NCBI RefSeq assembly: GCF_009712475.1
Contig: NZ_VCJO01000012.1
Span: 3,733 to 67,732 of the forward strand
Source: Micromonospora sp. CP22
GTDB lineage: Bacteria > Actinomycetota > Actinomycetes > Mycobacteriales > Micromonosporaceae
Direction: 5' to 3'
Length of the DNA: 64,000 nt
A model generated the notes under the pieces. That model did not search any database. It saw nothing but the letters and a program-made list of their open reading frames with translations, and was not told the DNA's origin. Positions 33,323 to 42,066 of this stretch are shown one piece after another. The position numbers and the translations under genes were made by a program. Each line of letters begins with the position of its first letter. Within the stretch, counting starts at the first letter, position 1.

Positions 33323-36067
33323 GTGGCCACGGAACGCAAGCGCCCGGTGATCACGGCCGGCCTGCCGAGCCAGCTTCCGGACATCGACCCCGAAGAGACC
33401 AGCGAGTGGGTCGAGTCGCTCGACGGTGTCATTGACGACCGTGGCACCAAGCGAGCCCGCTACGTCATGCTGCGGCTGCTGGAACGCGCCCGGGAGCGTC
33501 AGGTCGGCGTGCCGTCGCTGACCACCACCGACTACATCAACACGATCCCGCCGGAGCGCGAACCGTGGTTCCCCGGCGACGAGCACGTCGAGCGCCGGAT
33601 CCGGGCGTACGTGCGGTGGAACGCGGCGATGTTGGTGCACCGCGCGCAGCGTCCGGAGATCGGTGTGGGCGGCCACATCTCGACCTTCGCCAGCTCGGCC
33701 TCGCTCTACGAGGTCGGCTTCAACCACTTCTTCCGGGGCAAGGACCACCCGGGTGGTGGCGACCACATCTTCTACCAGGGGCACGCCTCCCCCGGCATGT
33801 ACGCGCGGGCGTTCCTGGAGGGCCGGCTCAGCGAGAACCAGCTCGACGGTTTCCGGCAGGAGTTGTCCCACCCCGGCGGCGGCCTGCCCTCGTACCCGCA
33901 CCCCCGGCTGATGCCGGACTTCTGGGAGTTCCCCACGGTCTCCATGGGTCTGGGCGGCCTGAACGCCATCTACCAGGCCCGGTTCAACCGTTACCTGCAC
34001 CACCGGGGCATCAAGGACACCTCCGACCAGCACGTCTGGGCCTTCCTGGGCGACGGCGAGATGGACGAGCCGGAGACCCTCGGCGCGATCGGGGTGGCGG
34101 CTCGCGAGGAGCTGGACAACCTCACCTTCGTGATCAACTGCAATCTGCAACGACTGGACGGGCCGGTACGCGGCAACGGCAAGGTCATGCAGGAGTTGGA
34201 GGCGTTCTTCCGGGGTGCCGGTTGGAACGTCATCAAGGTCGTCTGGGGCCGGGAGTGGGACCCGCTGCTCGCCGCCGACACCGACGGCGCGCTGGTCAAC
34301 CTGATGAACACCACGCCCGACGGCGACTACCAGACCTACAAGGCGGAGTCCGGGGCGTACGTGCGGGAGCACTTCTTCGGCCGTGACCCGCGCACCCGCA
34401 AGATGGTCGAGGGGCTCACCGACGACGAGATCTGGAACCTCAAGCGGGGCGGGCACGACTACCGCAAGCTGTACGCGGCCTACAAGGCGGCGACCGAGCA
34501 CACCGGCCAGCCGACCGTGATCCTGGCCAAGACGATCAAGGGCTGGACGCTCGGCTCGCACTTCGAGGGCCGCAACGCCACGCACCAGATGAAGAAGCTG
34601 ACGCTGGAGGATCTGAAGACCTTCCGCGACCGGCTCTACCTCGACATCCCGGACTCGGCGCTGGAGGAGAACCCCTACCTGCCGCCGTACCTGCGGCCGG
34701 ACGAGAAGTCCGACGAGATGCAGTACCTGCACGAGCGGCGCCGACAGCTCGGCGGCTACCTGCCGACCCGGCGGACCACCGCGAAGTCCCTGGCCATCCC
34801 CGGCAAGGAGCGGTTCGCCGACATCAAGCGCGGGTCGGGCAAGCAGAAGGTGGCCACCACGATGGCCTTCGTCCGGCTGCTCAAGGACCTGATGAAGGAC
34901 AAGCAGTTCGGCAAGCGCTGGGTGCCGATCATCCCCGACGAGGCGCGCACCTTCGGCCTGGACTCCATCTTCCCGACCGCCAAGATCTACTCGCCGCACG
35001 GCCAGCGGTACACCTCGGTCGACCGGGATCTGTTCCTGTCGTACAAGGAGGCGACCGCCGGGCAGATCCTGCACGAGGGGATCAACGAGGCCGGTTCGGT
35101 GGCCTCGTTCACCGCGGCCGGCACGTCGTACGCCACCCACGACGAGCCGATGATCCCGATGTACATCTTCTACTCGATGTTCGGGTTCCAGCGCACCGGC
35201 GACGGGTTCTGGGCCGCCGCGGACCAGATGGCCCGGGGCTTCGTGCTCGGCGCCACCGCCGGGCGCACCACGCTCAACGGCGAGGGACTCCAGCACGAGG
35301 ACGGACACTCCATGCTGTTGGCCGCCACCAACCCGGCGGTCGTCGCGTACGATCCGGCGTTCGCGTTCGAGATCGCGCACATCATGGAGAGCGGCCTGCA
35401 CCGGATGTACGGCGAGAAGCAGGAGAACGTCTTCTACTACCTCACCGTCTACAACGAGCCGATCCACCAGCCGGCGGAGCCGGAGGGCGTGGACGTCGAG
35501 GGCATCGTCAAGGGGATCTACCGCTACTCTCCGGCCCCCTCGCTGGAGGGGGACGCTCCCCGGGCGAACCTGTTGGCCTCCGGCACCGGCATGCAGTGGG
35601 CCCTGAAGGCGCAGCAGTTGCTGGCCCAGGACTGGGGCGTGGCCGCCGATGTCTGGTCGGTGACCTCGTGGACGGAGCTGCGTCGGGACGCGGTGGAGTG
35701 CGAGGAGTACAACCTCCTGCACCCCGGCAGCGAGCAGCGGGTGCCGTACATCCAGCGCAAGCTGGCCGACGCCGACGGCCCGAAGGTCGCGGTCAGCGAC
35801 TGGATGCGTGCGGTACCGGACCTGATCTCCCGGTGGGTACCGGGTGACTGGACGTCGCTGGGCACGGACGGTTTCGGGTTGTCCGACACCCGGCACGCGC
35901 TACGGCGGCACTTCCACGTCGACGCCGAGTCGGTCGCGGTCGCGGCGCTGCGGCAGCTCGCGCTGCGCGGGGCGGTGCCGGCCCACGTGCCGGCCGAGGC
36001 GGCCAAGAAGTACGCCATCGACGACGTCAACGCCGCCCCGGTGGGCGAGACCGGCGGCGACAGCTGA
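33323..36067 (+). CDS. aceE: Pyruvate dehydrogenase E1 component, homodimeric type
   Basis: A 914-residue AceE-type E1, matching the family's usual length (about 890-930). It decarboxylates pyruvate with thiamine diphosphate and passes acetyl groups to the E2 of the PDH complex. Visible: VGGHISTFASSASLYEVGFNHFFRG, the ThDP-binding VWAFLGDGEMDEPETLGAI...FVINCNLQRLDGPVRGN, KTIKGWTLGSHFEGRNATHQ, and the C-terminal DGFGLSDTRHALRRHFHVDAES. The GTG start (VATERKRPV) lies 8 bases after GAGGGAACG. E2/E3 genes are not in this window, as is usual in actinobacteria. A strong hairpin follows the stop. Confidence 0.97.
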   Translation: MATERKRPVITAGLPSQLPDIDPEETSEWVESLDGVIDDRGTKRARYVMLRLLERARERQVGVPSLTTTDYINTIPPEREPWFPGDEHVERRIRAYVRWNAAMLVHRAQRPEIGVGGHISTFASSASLYEVGFNHFFRGKDHPGGGDHIFYQGHASPGMYARAFLEGRLSENQLDGFRQELSHPGGGLPSYPHPRLMPDFWEFPTVSMGLGGLNAIYQARFNRYLHHRGIKDTSDQHVWAFLGDGEMDEPETLGAIGVAAREELDNLTFVINCNLQRLDGPVRGNGKVMQELEAFFRGAGWNVIKVVWGREWDPLLAADTDGALVNLMNTTPDGDYQTYKAESGAYVREHFFGRDPRTRKMVEGLTDDEIWNLKRGGHDYRKLYAAYKAATEHTGQPTVILAKTIKGWTLGSHFEGRNATHQMKKLTLEDLKTFRDRLYLDIPDSALEENPYLPPYLRPDEKSDEMQYLHERRRQLGGYLPTRRTTAKSLAIPGKERFADIKRGSGKQKVATTMAFVRLLKDLMKDKQFGKRWVPIIPDEARTFGLDSIFPTAKIYSPHGQRYTSVDRDLFLSYKEATAGQILHEGINEAGSVASFTAAGTSYATHDEPMIPMYIFYSMFGFQRTGDGFWAAADQMARGFVLGATAGRTTLNGEGLQHEDGHSMLLAATNPAVVAYDPAFAFEIAHIMESGLHRMYGEKQENVFYYLTVYNEPIHQPAEPEGVDVEGIVKGIYRYSPAPSLEGDAPRANLLASGTGMQWALKAQQLLAQDWGVAADVWSVTSWTELRRDAVECEEYNLLHPGSEQRVPYIQRKLADADGPKVAVSDWMRAVPDLISRWVPGDWTSLGTDGFGLSDTRHALRRHFHVDAESVAVAALRQLALRGAVPAHVPAEAAKKYAIDDVNAAPVGETGGDS

Positions 36068-36090
36068 GGCTCGGGCGAGAGCCCGGTCGA

Positions 36091-36125
36091 GGGGCCCGGC
36101 GCGGTACGACACCGCGCCGGGCCCC
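36091..36125 (+). terminator. aceE terminator hairpin
   Basis: Perfect 15-bp arms GGGGCCCGGCGCGGT/ACCGCGCCGGGCCCC with a 5-base loop, 23 bp after the aceE stop. Confidence 0.85.
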
Positions 36126-36353
36126 TTCGCGTACGCCTGTCGTCTGCCCCACCGGCGACGGGCACGCAGGTATGACCCTTCCGGTATCGACGCATGTCTT
36201 TTTCGTGTAACACGACGCATCCACAATTGCCGATAGGTGTTTCAGTTGGACCCCAGGGACACCAGGTTGGCCGGTGGACCCACCCCCGTCGCGCCCGTCC
36301 ACCGCCGGCCGGGACGTCACCGCCGCAGCAGCGCGCGACGGGAGGGAGCCTTC

Positions 36354-37643
36354 ATGCGAATCGTCCGGATCGGTCTCGCCCTGGCCGTCGGCGCCCTGGT
36401 GGTGTCGATGGTCCCGGCGGGCTCGCCCTCGGTGGCGCACGACCCGGCCACCCCGGCCGGGCGCGCGTCGGCACAGGAGTTCATGGCCCAACGCGAACCC
36501 ACCCAGCAGCTCGTCGCGGCCGCCGCCGCGACCTGCACCAACGGCCAGGCGGCGGGCTACCCCTGCCGCAACGTGGACCTGCTGTCGTTCATGCCGCTGT
36601 CCAGCATCGGCGGCAGCCAGGCCAACGACATCTGGGGCTGGACCGACCCCCAGACCGGCAAGGAGTACGCGCTGGTCGGACGGCGCAACGGCACCTCCTT
36701 CGTGGACGTGTCCAACCCGACCGCCCCGGTCTACCTGGGCAACCTGCCCGCGTACCAGAACCGCACCGCGGTCTGGCGTGACATCAAGGTCTACCGGGAC
36801 CACGCGTACGTGGTCGCGGACGTCTCCGGACACGGCATGCAGGTGTTCGACCTGACCCGGCTGCGCGGTGTCACCACACCGCAGACCTGGACGGCCAACG
36901 CGCACTACAGCCGGTTCGGCAACTCGCACAACATCGCCATCAACGAGCAGACCGGGTACGCGTACGCGGTCGGCACGAACACGTGCAGCGGCGGCCTGCA
37001 CATGATCGACATTCGCACCCCGAAGTCCCCGGTGTACGCCGGCTGCGTCAGCAACGACGGCTACACCCACGACACCCAGTGCGTGGTCTACCGGGGTCCG
37101 GACACCGCCTACACCGGGCGGGAGATCTGCGTCAGCTCCAACGAGGACACGGTGACCGTGGTCGACGTGACCAACAAGTCGGCGCCTCGGCAGCTGTCCC
37201 GCATCGGCTACACCGGGCGGGCGTACACCCACCAGGGCTGGTTCACCGAGAACCAGCGGTACTTCCTGCTCGACGACGAGCTGGACGAGAGCCGGCGCGG
37301 GGTGCGGACGCAGACCTACATCTGGGACCTGGCCGACCTGGACGCGCCCCGGCACATCGGCACCTACACCGCCCCGTCCGGGGTCCAGGCCACCGATCAC
37401 AACCAGTACGTCAAGGGCAACTACACCTACCAGGCCAACTACCGGGCCGGGTTGCGCATCCTGGACCTGCGCAACGTGGCCAGCGGCCAGGCCAGCGAGG
37501 TCGGGTACTTCGACATCTACCCGTCGAGCAACAGCGCCTCGATGAACGGGGCGTGGAGCACCTACCCGTACTACCCGAGCGGCATCGTGGTGGTCAGCGG
37601 CATCGAGCAGGGTCTGTTCGTACTCCAGCCCCGCTTGTCATGA
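36354..37643 (+). CDS. Secreted choice-of-anchor-B / LVIVD-repeat protein
   Basis: A 429-residue protein with a Sec signal peptide (MRIVRIGLALAVGALVVSMVPAGSPSVAH). The mature part has repeated segments of the form VDVSNPTAPVYLG, IDIRTPKSPVYAG and VVDVTNKSAPRQLS, the LVIVD-type beta-propeller blades of choice-of-anchor-B proteins, with SHNIAINEQTGYAYAVGT and THQGWFTENQRYFLLDDE as conserved family landmarks. No anchor is seen at the C-terminus. It is probably an exported surface or soluble propeller of unknown ligand. GGGAGGGAG precedes the ATG. The stop overlaps the next start as ATGA, so the two proteins are translated together. Confidence 0.85.
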   Translation: MRIVRIGLALAVGALVVSMVPAGSPSVAHDPATPAGRASAQEFMAQREPTQQLVAAAAATCTNGQAAGYPCRNVDLLSFMPLSSIGGSQANDIWGWTDPQTGKEYALVGRRNGTSFVDVSNPTAPVYLGNLPAYQNRTAVWRDIKVYRDHAYVVADVSGHGMQVFDLTRLRGVTTPQTWTANAHYSRFGNSHNIAINEQTGYAYAVGTNTCSGGLHMIDIRTPKSPVYAGCVSNDGYTHDTQCVVYRGPDTAYTGREICVSSNEDTVTVVDVTNKSAPRQLSRIGYTGRAYTHQGWFTENQRYFLLDDELDESRRGVRTQTYIWDLADLDAPRHIGTYTAPSGVQATDHNQYVKGNYTYQANYRAGLRILDLRNVASGQASEVGYFDIYPSSNSASMNGAWSTYPYYPSGIVVVSGIEQGLFVLQPRLS

Positions 37644-38578
37644 CCGCCACCGATCACCGGCCGGTGACGGCCGCCGACCAGATCGAGGGGGCGTCCCAGT
37701 CGGGGCGCCCCCGCCCCGCCCCCGACTTGCCGCCGCCGACCGGTGACACGGTGTGGCGCTACGCCGCCGCCGCGCTGGTGCTCGGGCTGACCCTGACCGT
37801 CGGGTTCTTCGCCGGGCGCGCCGGCAACCCGACCCCCGCGCCACCACGGCCGGTGGCGACGTCGGACGCGCATCTCGGCCACGGACCCGGCGGGCTGGAG
37901 GTGTCCCGCGACGGCTGGACGCTGGCCCTGGACACCCCGGAGCTGACCGCCGGGAAACCCGGCGAGCTGGCCTTCCGGATCACCGATGCGGAGGGCGTCG
38001 CGCTCACCGCGTTCCAGGAGAACCACGAACGCCGGATGCACCTGATCCTGGTCGGCCGTGACCTCTCCGGCTACCAGCACGTGCACCCGGAGATGTCGGC
38101 CGACGGCACCTGGCGGGTCACGGTCACCCCGGCCAGGCCCGGCCCGCTCCGGGCCATCGCGGACTTCTGGCCGCAGGGCGCGTCGGCCGGCGTCACGCTC
38201 GGGGTCGACGTGCCGGTTCCCGGCCGGTACGCCGCCGAGCCGCTGGCCCCACCCGAGGAGACGACCCTGGCGGACGGCTACACGGTCACCCTCGACGGGG
38301 GGCTGCGCGCGGGCGAGTCCAACCAGGTGCTCGTCTGGCTGGGCCGGGACGGGCGGCCGGTGAACGACCTGCAACGGCACCTCGGCGCGTACGGGCACCT
38401 GGTGGCGTTGCGCCAGGGCGACCTGGCGTACCTGCACGTGCACCCGGCCGCGGCCAGCCAGCCCAGCTCGGTGGTGGCGTTCGGCGTGACGGTGCCGTCC
38501 GCCGGCACCTACCGGCTGTTCTTCGAGTTCCGGCACCTCGACGAGGTACGCGTCGCCGCGTTCACCGTGATCGTCTGA
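37640..38578 (+). CDS. Membrane-anchored extracytoplasmic protein, possible metal-related
   Basis: A 312-residue protein with a Pro-rich cytoplasmic N-terminus, one membrane helix (VWRYAAAALVLGLTLTVGFFAG) and a large outer domain. The outer domain has two similar Ig-like beta halves with histidine motifs at matching places: MHLILVGRDLSGYQHVHPEM and LVALRQGDLAYLHVHPAA. The HVHP repeats suggest a metal-binding or FixH/CopC-like fold, and homologues tend to be annotated as heavy-metal-binding or hypothetical; I cannot fix a function. It is coupled by a 4-bp overlap to the secreted propeller gene, suggesting a joint surface role. A hairpin lies after the stop. Confidence 0.75.
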   Translation: MTATDHRPVTAADQIEGASQSGRPRPAPDLPPPTGDTVWRYAAAALVLGLTLTVGFFAGRAGNPTPAPPRPVATSDAHLGHGPGGLEVSRDGWTLALDTPELTAGKPGELAFRITDAEGVALTAFQENHERRMHLILVGRDLSGYQHVHPEMSADGTWRVTVTPARPGPLRAIADFWPQGASAGVTLGVDVPVPGRYAAEPLAPPEETTLADGYTVTLDGGLRAGESNQVLVWLGRDGRPVNDLQRHLGAYGHLVALRQGDLAYLHVHPAAASQPSSVVAFGVTVPSAGTYRLFFEFRHLDEVRVAAFTVIV

Positions 38579-38600
38579 GGCAGCGGGCCGCGACGAGTGA

Positions 38601-38640
38601 TGGCGGCCCGGACGCCCCTGGCGGGGACACCGGGCCGCCA
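38601..38640. terminator. Bidirectional terminator hairpin
   Basis: Perfect 11-bp arms TGGCGGCCCGG/CCGGGCCGCCA around an 18-base loop that itself can pair, between the convergent membrane-protein and SRPBCC genes. Confidence 0.75.
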
Positions 38641-38670
38641 CCTTCGCGGGTGACGCCGGGACGTGGCCCG

Positions 38671-39117
38671 TCAGCCGACGGCGGCCAGGTCGGTCAGCCG
38701 GGCCAGCGAGTCCTCCAGGTCGGCGCCGACCCGACGCAGGCCGAGCCGGAGCAGGGCGGCCTTGACCGGGCCGGCCGGCCAGCGTACGACGATCAGCCGC
38801 ACCACCGTGCCACCCTCCTGTTCGTCGGGTGTGAGCTGGACGTATATCTCGGTGCGCGCCTCCGCTCGAGCACCGGCGCCCTTGGCGCGTTCACGCCAGC
38901 CGATCAGGGTCGGCTCCTGATAGGCGATCACCTCAGCCTCATGCGCGGCACCGCGTCCAGCCTGGACCAACTGCCGCCGACCGAAGCCCTCCCCCGAGAG
39001 GACCTCGGCCGCACGGACCCCGGCCAGCCAGGCCGGCAACTGCTCGGCCCGCTGCACCACGTCCCAGACCGCTTCCACCGGCGCCGCCACGTGCGCGCTG
39101 CGTTCCACGAGGATCAT
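38671..39117 (-). CDS. SRPBCC (START/Bet v1-fold) family protein
   Basis: A 148-residue protein with the polyketide-cyclase/SRPBCC layout: MILVERSAHVAAPVEAVWDVVQRAEQLPAWLAGV, then beta strands (EAEVIAYQEPTLIGWRERA, GGTVVRLIVVRW) and the closing helix LLRLGLRRVGADLEDSLARLTDL. Such proteins bind hydrophobic ligands in a cavity; role here unknown. GGAGGAAGACGG precedes the ATG, so I did not use the longer frame upstream. It diverges from the beta-glucosidase gene. Confidence 0.83.
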   Translation of the reverse strand: MILVERSAHVAAPVEAVWDVVQRAEQLPAWLAGVRAAEVLSGEGFGRRQLVQAGRGAAHEAEVIAYQEPTLIGWRERAKGAGARAEARTEIYVQLTPDEQEGGTVVRLIVVRWPAGPVKAALLRLGLRRVGADLEDSLARLTDLAAVG

Positions 39118-39352
39118 TTCCGTCTTCCTCCAGTGAGGACATCCCACGATATTCGGCACTCTATGCGCAAAAACGGACGTATATGGACGGGTTCGTAAAA
39201 GACACGCCGAAAGGTATTGCTCTTCGCAGTTCGGGAGCCTATGGCGTCCGGTCGCGCCGCCCCCTAGAGTTCCGAGCACGTTTCACGTCGGCGCGATCGG
39301 CAGCAGGGCGTGCCGCAGTCGTGTCGCCGCTCGCGCACAACCGGGAGGGCAG

Positions 39353-40702
39353 ATGCCGAACGCTCCGATGCCCGAGTTCCCCACCGGCTTCCGCTGGGGC
39401 GTCTCCACCTCCGCGTACCAGATCGAGGGCGCCGCCGCCGTCGACGGACGCGGCCCGTCCATCTGGGACACCTTCGCCCACACCCCCGGTCGGATCGTCG
39501 ACGGCAGCAGCGGCGACGTGGCCTGCGACCACTACCACCGGTACGCCGAGGACGTCGCCCTGATGGCCGGGCTGGGTGTCGACGCGTACCGCTTCTCGAT
39601 CGCCTGGCCCCGGGTGCTGCCCAGCGGCACCGGCAAGGCCAACCCCGCCGGGCTGGACTTCTACGAACGGCTGGTCGACCAACTGCTCACGCACGGCATC
39701 GACCCGGTCGCCACCCTGTTCCACTGGGACCTGCCCCAGCCGCTGGAGGACGCCGGAGGCTGGCTGAACCGGGACACCGCGCACCGCTTCGCCGAGTACG
39801 CCGACCTGGTGGCCGCCCGCCTCGGCGACCGGGTCCGACTCTGGATCACCCTCAACGAGCCGTTCATCCACATGAGCCTCGGGCACGCCACCGGCGTACA
39901 CGCCCCCGGCCGGACGCTGCTCTTCGACGCCTTCCCGGTCGCCCACCACCAGCTGCTCGGCCACGGTCTCGCGGTCGCCGCGCTGCGCGGGCGCAGCACC
40001 GCACCGGTGGCCATCGCCAACAACTACTCCCCGGTGCGGGTCGCCGGTGACAGCCCGGCCGACGCCGCCGCCGCGGCGACCTACGAGGCGCTGCACAACC
40101 GGCTCTTCACCGACCCGCTGCTCGGCCACGGGTATCCGGCGGAGCTGGGTTTCGACACCACGGCTCTCCGCGACGGCGACCTGGACGTGATCGCCGCACC
40201 GCTGGACGTGCTCGGCGTCAACTACTACAACCCCACGGCGGTACGCGCCGCCGAGCAGGGTTCGCCGCTCCCCTTCGAGCTGGTGCCGCTCACCGGCTAC
40301 CCGCGTACCGCCTTCGACTGGCCGGTGGCCCCGGACGGGCTGCGTGAGCTGCTCGGCTGGCTGCGGGACCGCTACGGCACCGGGCTGCCGCCGATCCAGG
40401 TCACCGAGAGCGGCTGCGCCTACGACGACGCACCCGACGCCGACGGGCAGGTGCCCGACCCGGACCGGATCGCCTACCTGGACGGTCACCTGCGGGCGGT
40501 ACACGCCGCGATCGACGACGGGGTGTCGGTGACCGGGTACTTCGTCTGGTCGTTGCTGGACAACTGGGAGTGGGCCGAGGGCTTCACCAAACGCTTCGGC
40601 CTGGTGCACGTCGACTTCGACACCGGGCGGCGCACGCCCAAGTCGTCGTACGCCTGGCTGCGTGAGGTGATCGCGACCAGCCGGCGGGAACCACCTCGGT
40701 GA
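39353..40702 (+). CDS. GH1 beta-glucosidase
   Basis: A 449-residue GH1 glycosidase of normal length. Signatures: the N-terminal FRWGVSTSAYQIEGA, the acid/base Glu169 in TLNEP, the nucleophile Glu352 in VTESGC and the aglycone-site WSLLDNWEWAEGF. It hydrolyses beta-glucosides (cellobiose or plant glucosides) in the cytoplasm; there is no signal peptide. The MFS transporter start overlaps its stop by 4 bp (GTGA), so uptake of the sugar and hydrolysis are translationally coupled. No regulator gene is adjacent. GGAGGGCAG lies before the ATG. Confidence 0.95.
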   Translation: MPNAPMPEFPTGFRWGVSTSAYQIEGAAAVDGRGPSIWDTFAHTPGRIVDGSSGDVACDHYHRYAEDVALMAGLGVDAYRFSIAWPRVLPSGTGKANPAGLDFYERLVDQLLTHGIDPVATLFHWDLPQPLEDAGGWLNRDTAHRFAEYADLVAARLGDRVRLWITLNEPFIHMSLGHATGVHAPGRTLLFDAFPVAHHQLLGHGLAVAALRGRSTAPVAIANNYSPVRVAGDSPADAAAAATYEALHNRLFTDPLLGHGYPAELGFDTTALRDGDLDVIAAPLDVLGVNYYNPTAVRAAEQGSPLPFELVPLTGYPRTAFDWPVAPDGLRELLGWLRDRYGTGLPPIQVTESGCAYDDAPDADGQVPDPDRIAYLDGHLRAVHAAIDDGVSVTGYFVWSLLDNWEWAEGFTKRFGLVHVDFDTGRRTPKSSYAWLREVIATSRREPPR

Positions 40703-41970
40703 CCACCGCCGACCCCACCCCGGCCTCGCTGCCGGCCGCTCTCGCCGAGCCGAACGTGCCGGTACGCCGAGGGTGGATCGCGCTGCTGTTCGCCGCCAAC
40801 CTCGGCGTCTGGATGGCCTTCTTCACCCCGATCCAGGTCCTCCTCCCGCAGCAGCTCGGGCAGATCGCGCCGGCGGACAAGGAGACCATGCTGGCGGTGG
40901 TCACCGGCATCGGCGCGCTGGCCGCGGTGGTCGCCAACCCGCTGGCCGGGGCGCTGTCCGACCGGACCTGCCTGCGGATCGGCCGACGGGAGTTCGGCCG
41001 ACGGCACGTCTGGACCCTCGGTGGCGCGGTGCTCGCCGTGTTGGCCCTGGTGCTGCTCGCCCAGGCACAGACCGTGCTCGGGGTGGCGGTGGGTTGGGTG
41101 ACCGCGCAGGTCTGCCTCAACGCGATGCTGGCCAGCCTCACCGCCGCCGTACCGGACCGGGTACCGGTCGTGCAGCGGGGCGGCGTCTCCGGTTGGGTCG
41201 GCATCCCGCAGGCGTTGGGGCTGGTGCTCGGCGTCGTGCTGGTCACCGCCGTGTTCACCGGGATCACCGCCGGCTACCTGGCCGTCGCCGGAGCCCTCCT
41301 GCTACTGGCGGTGCCGTTCGCCCTGCGTACCAGGGACGACCCGCTGCCCCGCGCCCACCGACCGGCGCTGCGCGGCCTGTTCCGCTCGATGTGGGTGTCG
41401 CCCCGCCGGCACCCCGACTTCGGCTGGGCCTGGATCACCCGGTTCCTGGTCCAGCTCGGCAACGCCCTGGGCACCCTCTACCTGCTCTACTTCCTCACCG
41501 ACAAGGTCCAGGTGGCCGACCCCGAGAGCGGCCTGCTGCTGCTGATCCTGCTCTACACCGCCGGGCTGATGGGCACCACGGTGATCGCCGGTCGGCTGTC
41601 GGACCGCTCCGGCCGACGGAAGATCTACGTCATCACCTCCGGGATGGTGATGGCGGTGGCGGCGCTGCTGCTGGCCGTGGCACCCAGCTGGCCGACGGCG
41701 ATGTTCGCCGCGCTGCTGCTCGGCGCCGGTTACGGGGTGTACCTGTCGGTGGACGCCGCCCTGATCACCCAGGTGTTGCCCAGGGCCACCGACCGGGCCA
41801 AGGACCTCGGCGTGATCAACATCGCCAACTCCGCCCCGCAGGTGCTCGGACCGGCCATCTCCGCGCCGATCGTGGTCCACCTCGGCGGCTACCCGGCGCT
41901 GTACGCGGCCACCGCGGCGGTGACCGCGCTCGGCAGCGTGCTGGTACTGAAGATTCGCTCGGTGCCCTGA
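40699..41970 (+). CDS. MFS transporter, probably for glucosides
   Basis: A 423-residue membrane protein with about 12 hydrophobic helices. MFS loop motifs are visible: NPLAGALSDRTCLRIGRREFGRR between helices 2 and 3, and its second-half counterpart AGRLSDRSGRRKIYV. It starts with GTG overlapping the beta-glucosidase stop, so a role in importing beta-glucoside substrates is the natural inference, although the transport direction and substrate are not shown by sequence alone. The next DNA is a dispersed hairpin element and then gltX. Confidence 0.88.
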   Translation: MTTADPTPASLPAALAEPNVPVRRGWIALLFAANLGVWMAFFTPIQVLLPQQLGQIAPADKETMLAVVTGIGALAAVVANPLAGALSDRTCLRIGRREFGRRHVWTLGGAVLAVLALVLLAQAQTVLGVAVGWVTAQVCLNAMLASLTAAVPDRVPVVQRGGVSGWVGIPQALGLVLGVVLVTAVFTGITAGYLAVAGALLLLAVPFALRTRDDPLPRAHRPALRGLFRSMWVSPRRHPDFGWAWITRFLVQLGNALGTLYLLYFLTDKVQVADPESGLLLLILLYTAGLMGTTVIAGRLSDRSGRRKIYVITSGMVMAVAALLLAVAPSWPTAMFAALLLGAGYGVYLSVDAALITQVLPRATDRAKDLGVINIANSAPQVLGPAISAPIVVHLGGYPALYAATAAVTALGSVLVLKIRSVP

Positions 41971-41985
41971 GCCGACCGTGATGTT

Positions 41986-42033
41986 AGGAAGGGCCCCCTG
42001 TACCACTCCAGGCGATAGGAAGGGGCCCTTCCT
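41986..42033. repeat. AGGAAGGGCCCC inverted repeat element
   Basis: Arms AGGAAGGGCCCC (41986-41997) and GGGGCCCTTCCT (42022-42033) pair perfectly over 12 bp around a 24-base loop containing TACCACTCCAGG. From memory, similar elements are scattered between genes in Micromonospora/Salinispora genomes; only one copy is in this window. It can also act as terminator for the GH1-MFS operon. Confidence 0.75.
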
Positions 42034-42066
42034 TACCGGCAGGTGGGCGGTCGTAGGCTGGAGGCC

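Noticed and set aside
33134..35896. Very long minus-strand reading frame across aceE
   Set aside because: It is an open frame opposite a strongly conserved gene, typical of GC-rich third-position bias. Only its last 137 codons (YjbQ-type protein) resemble a real family.
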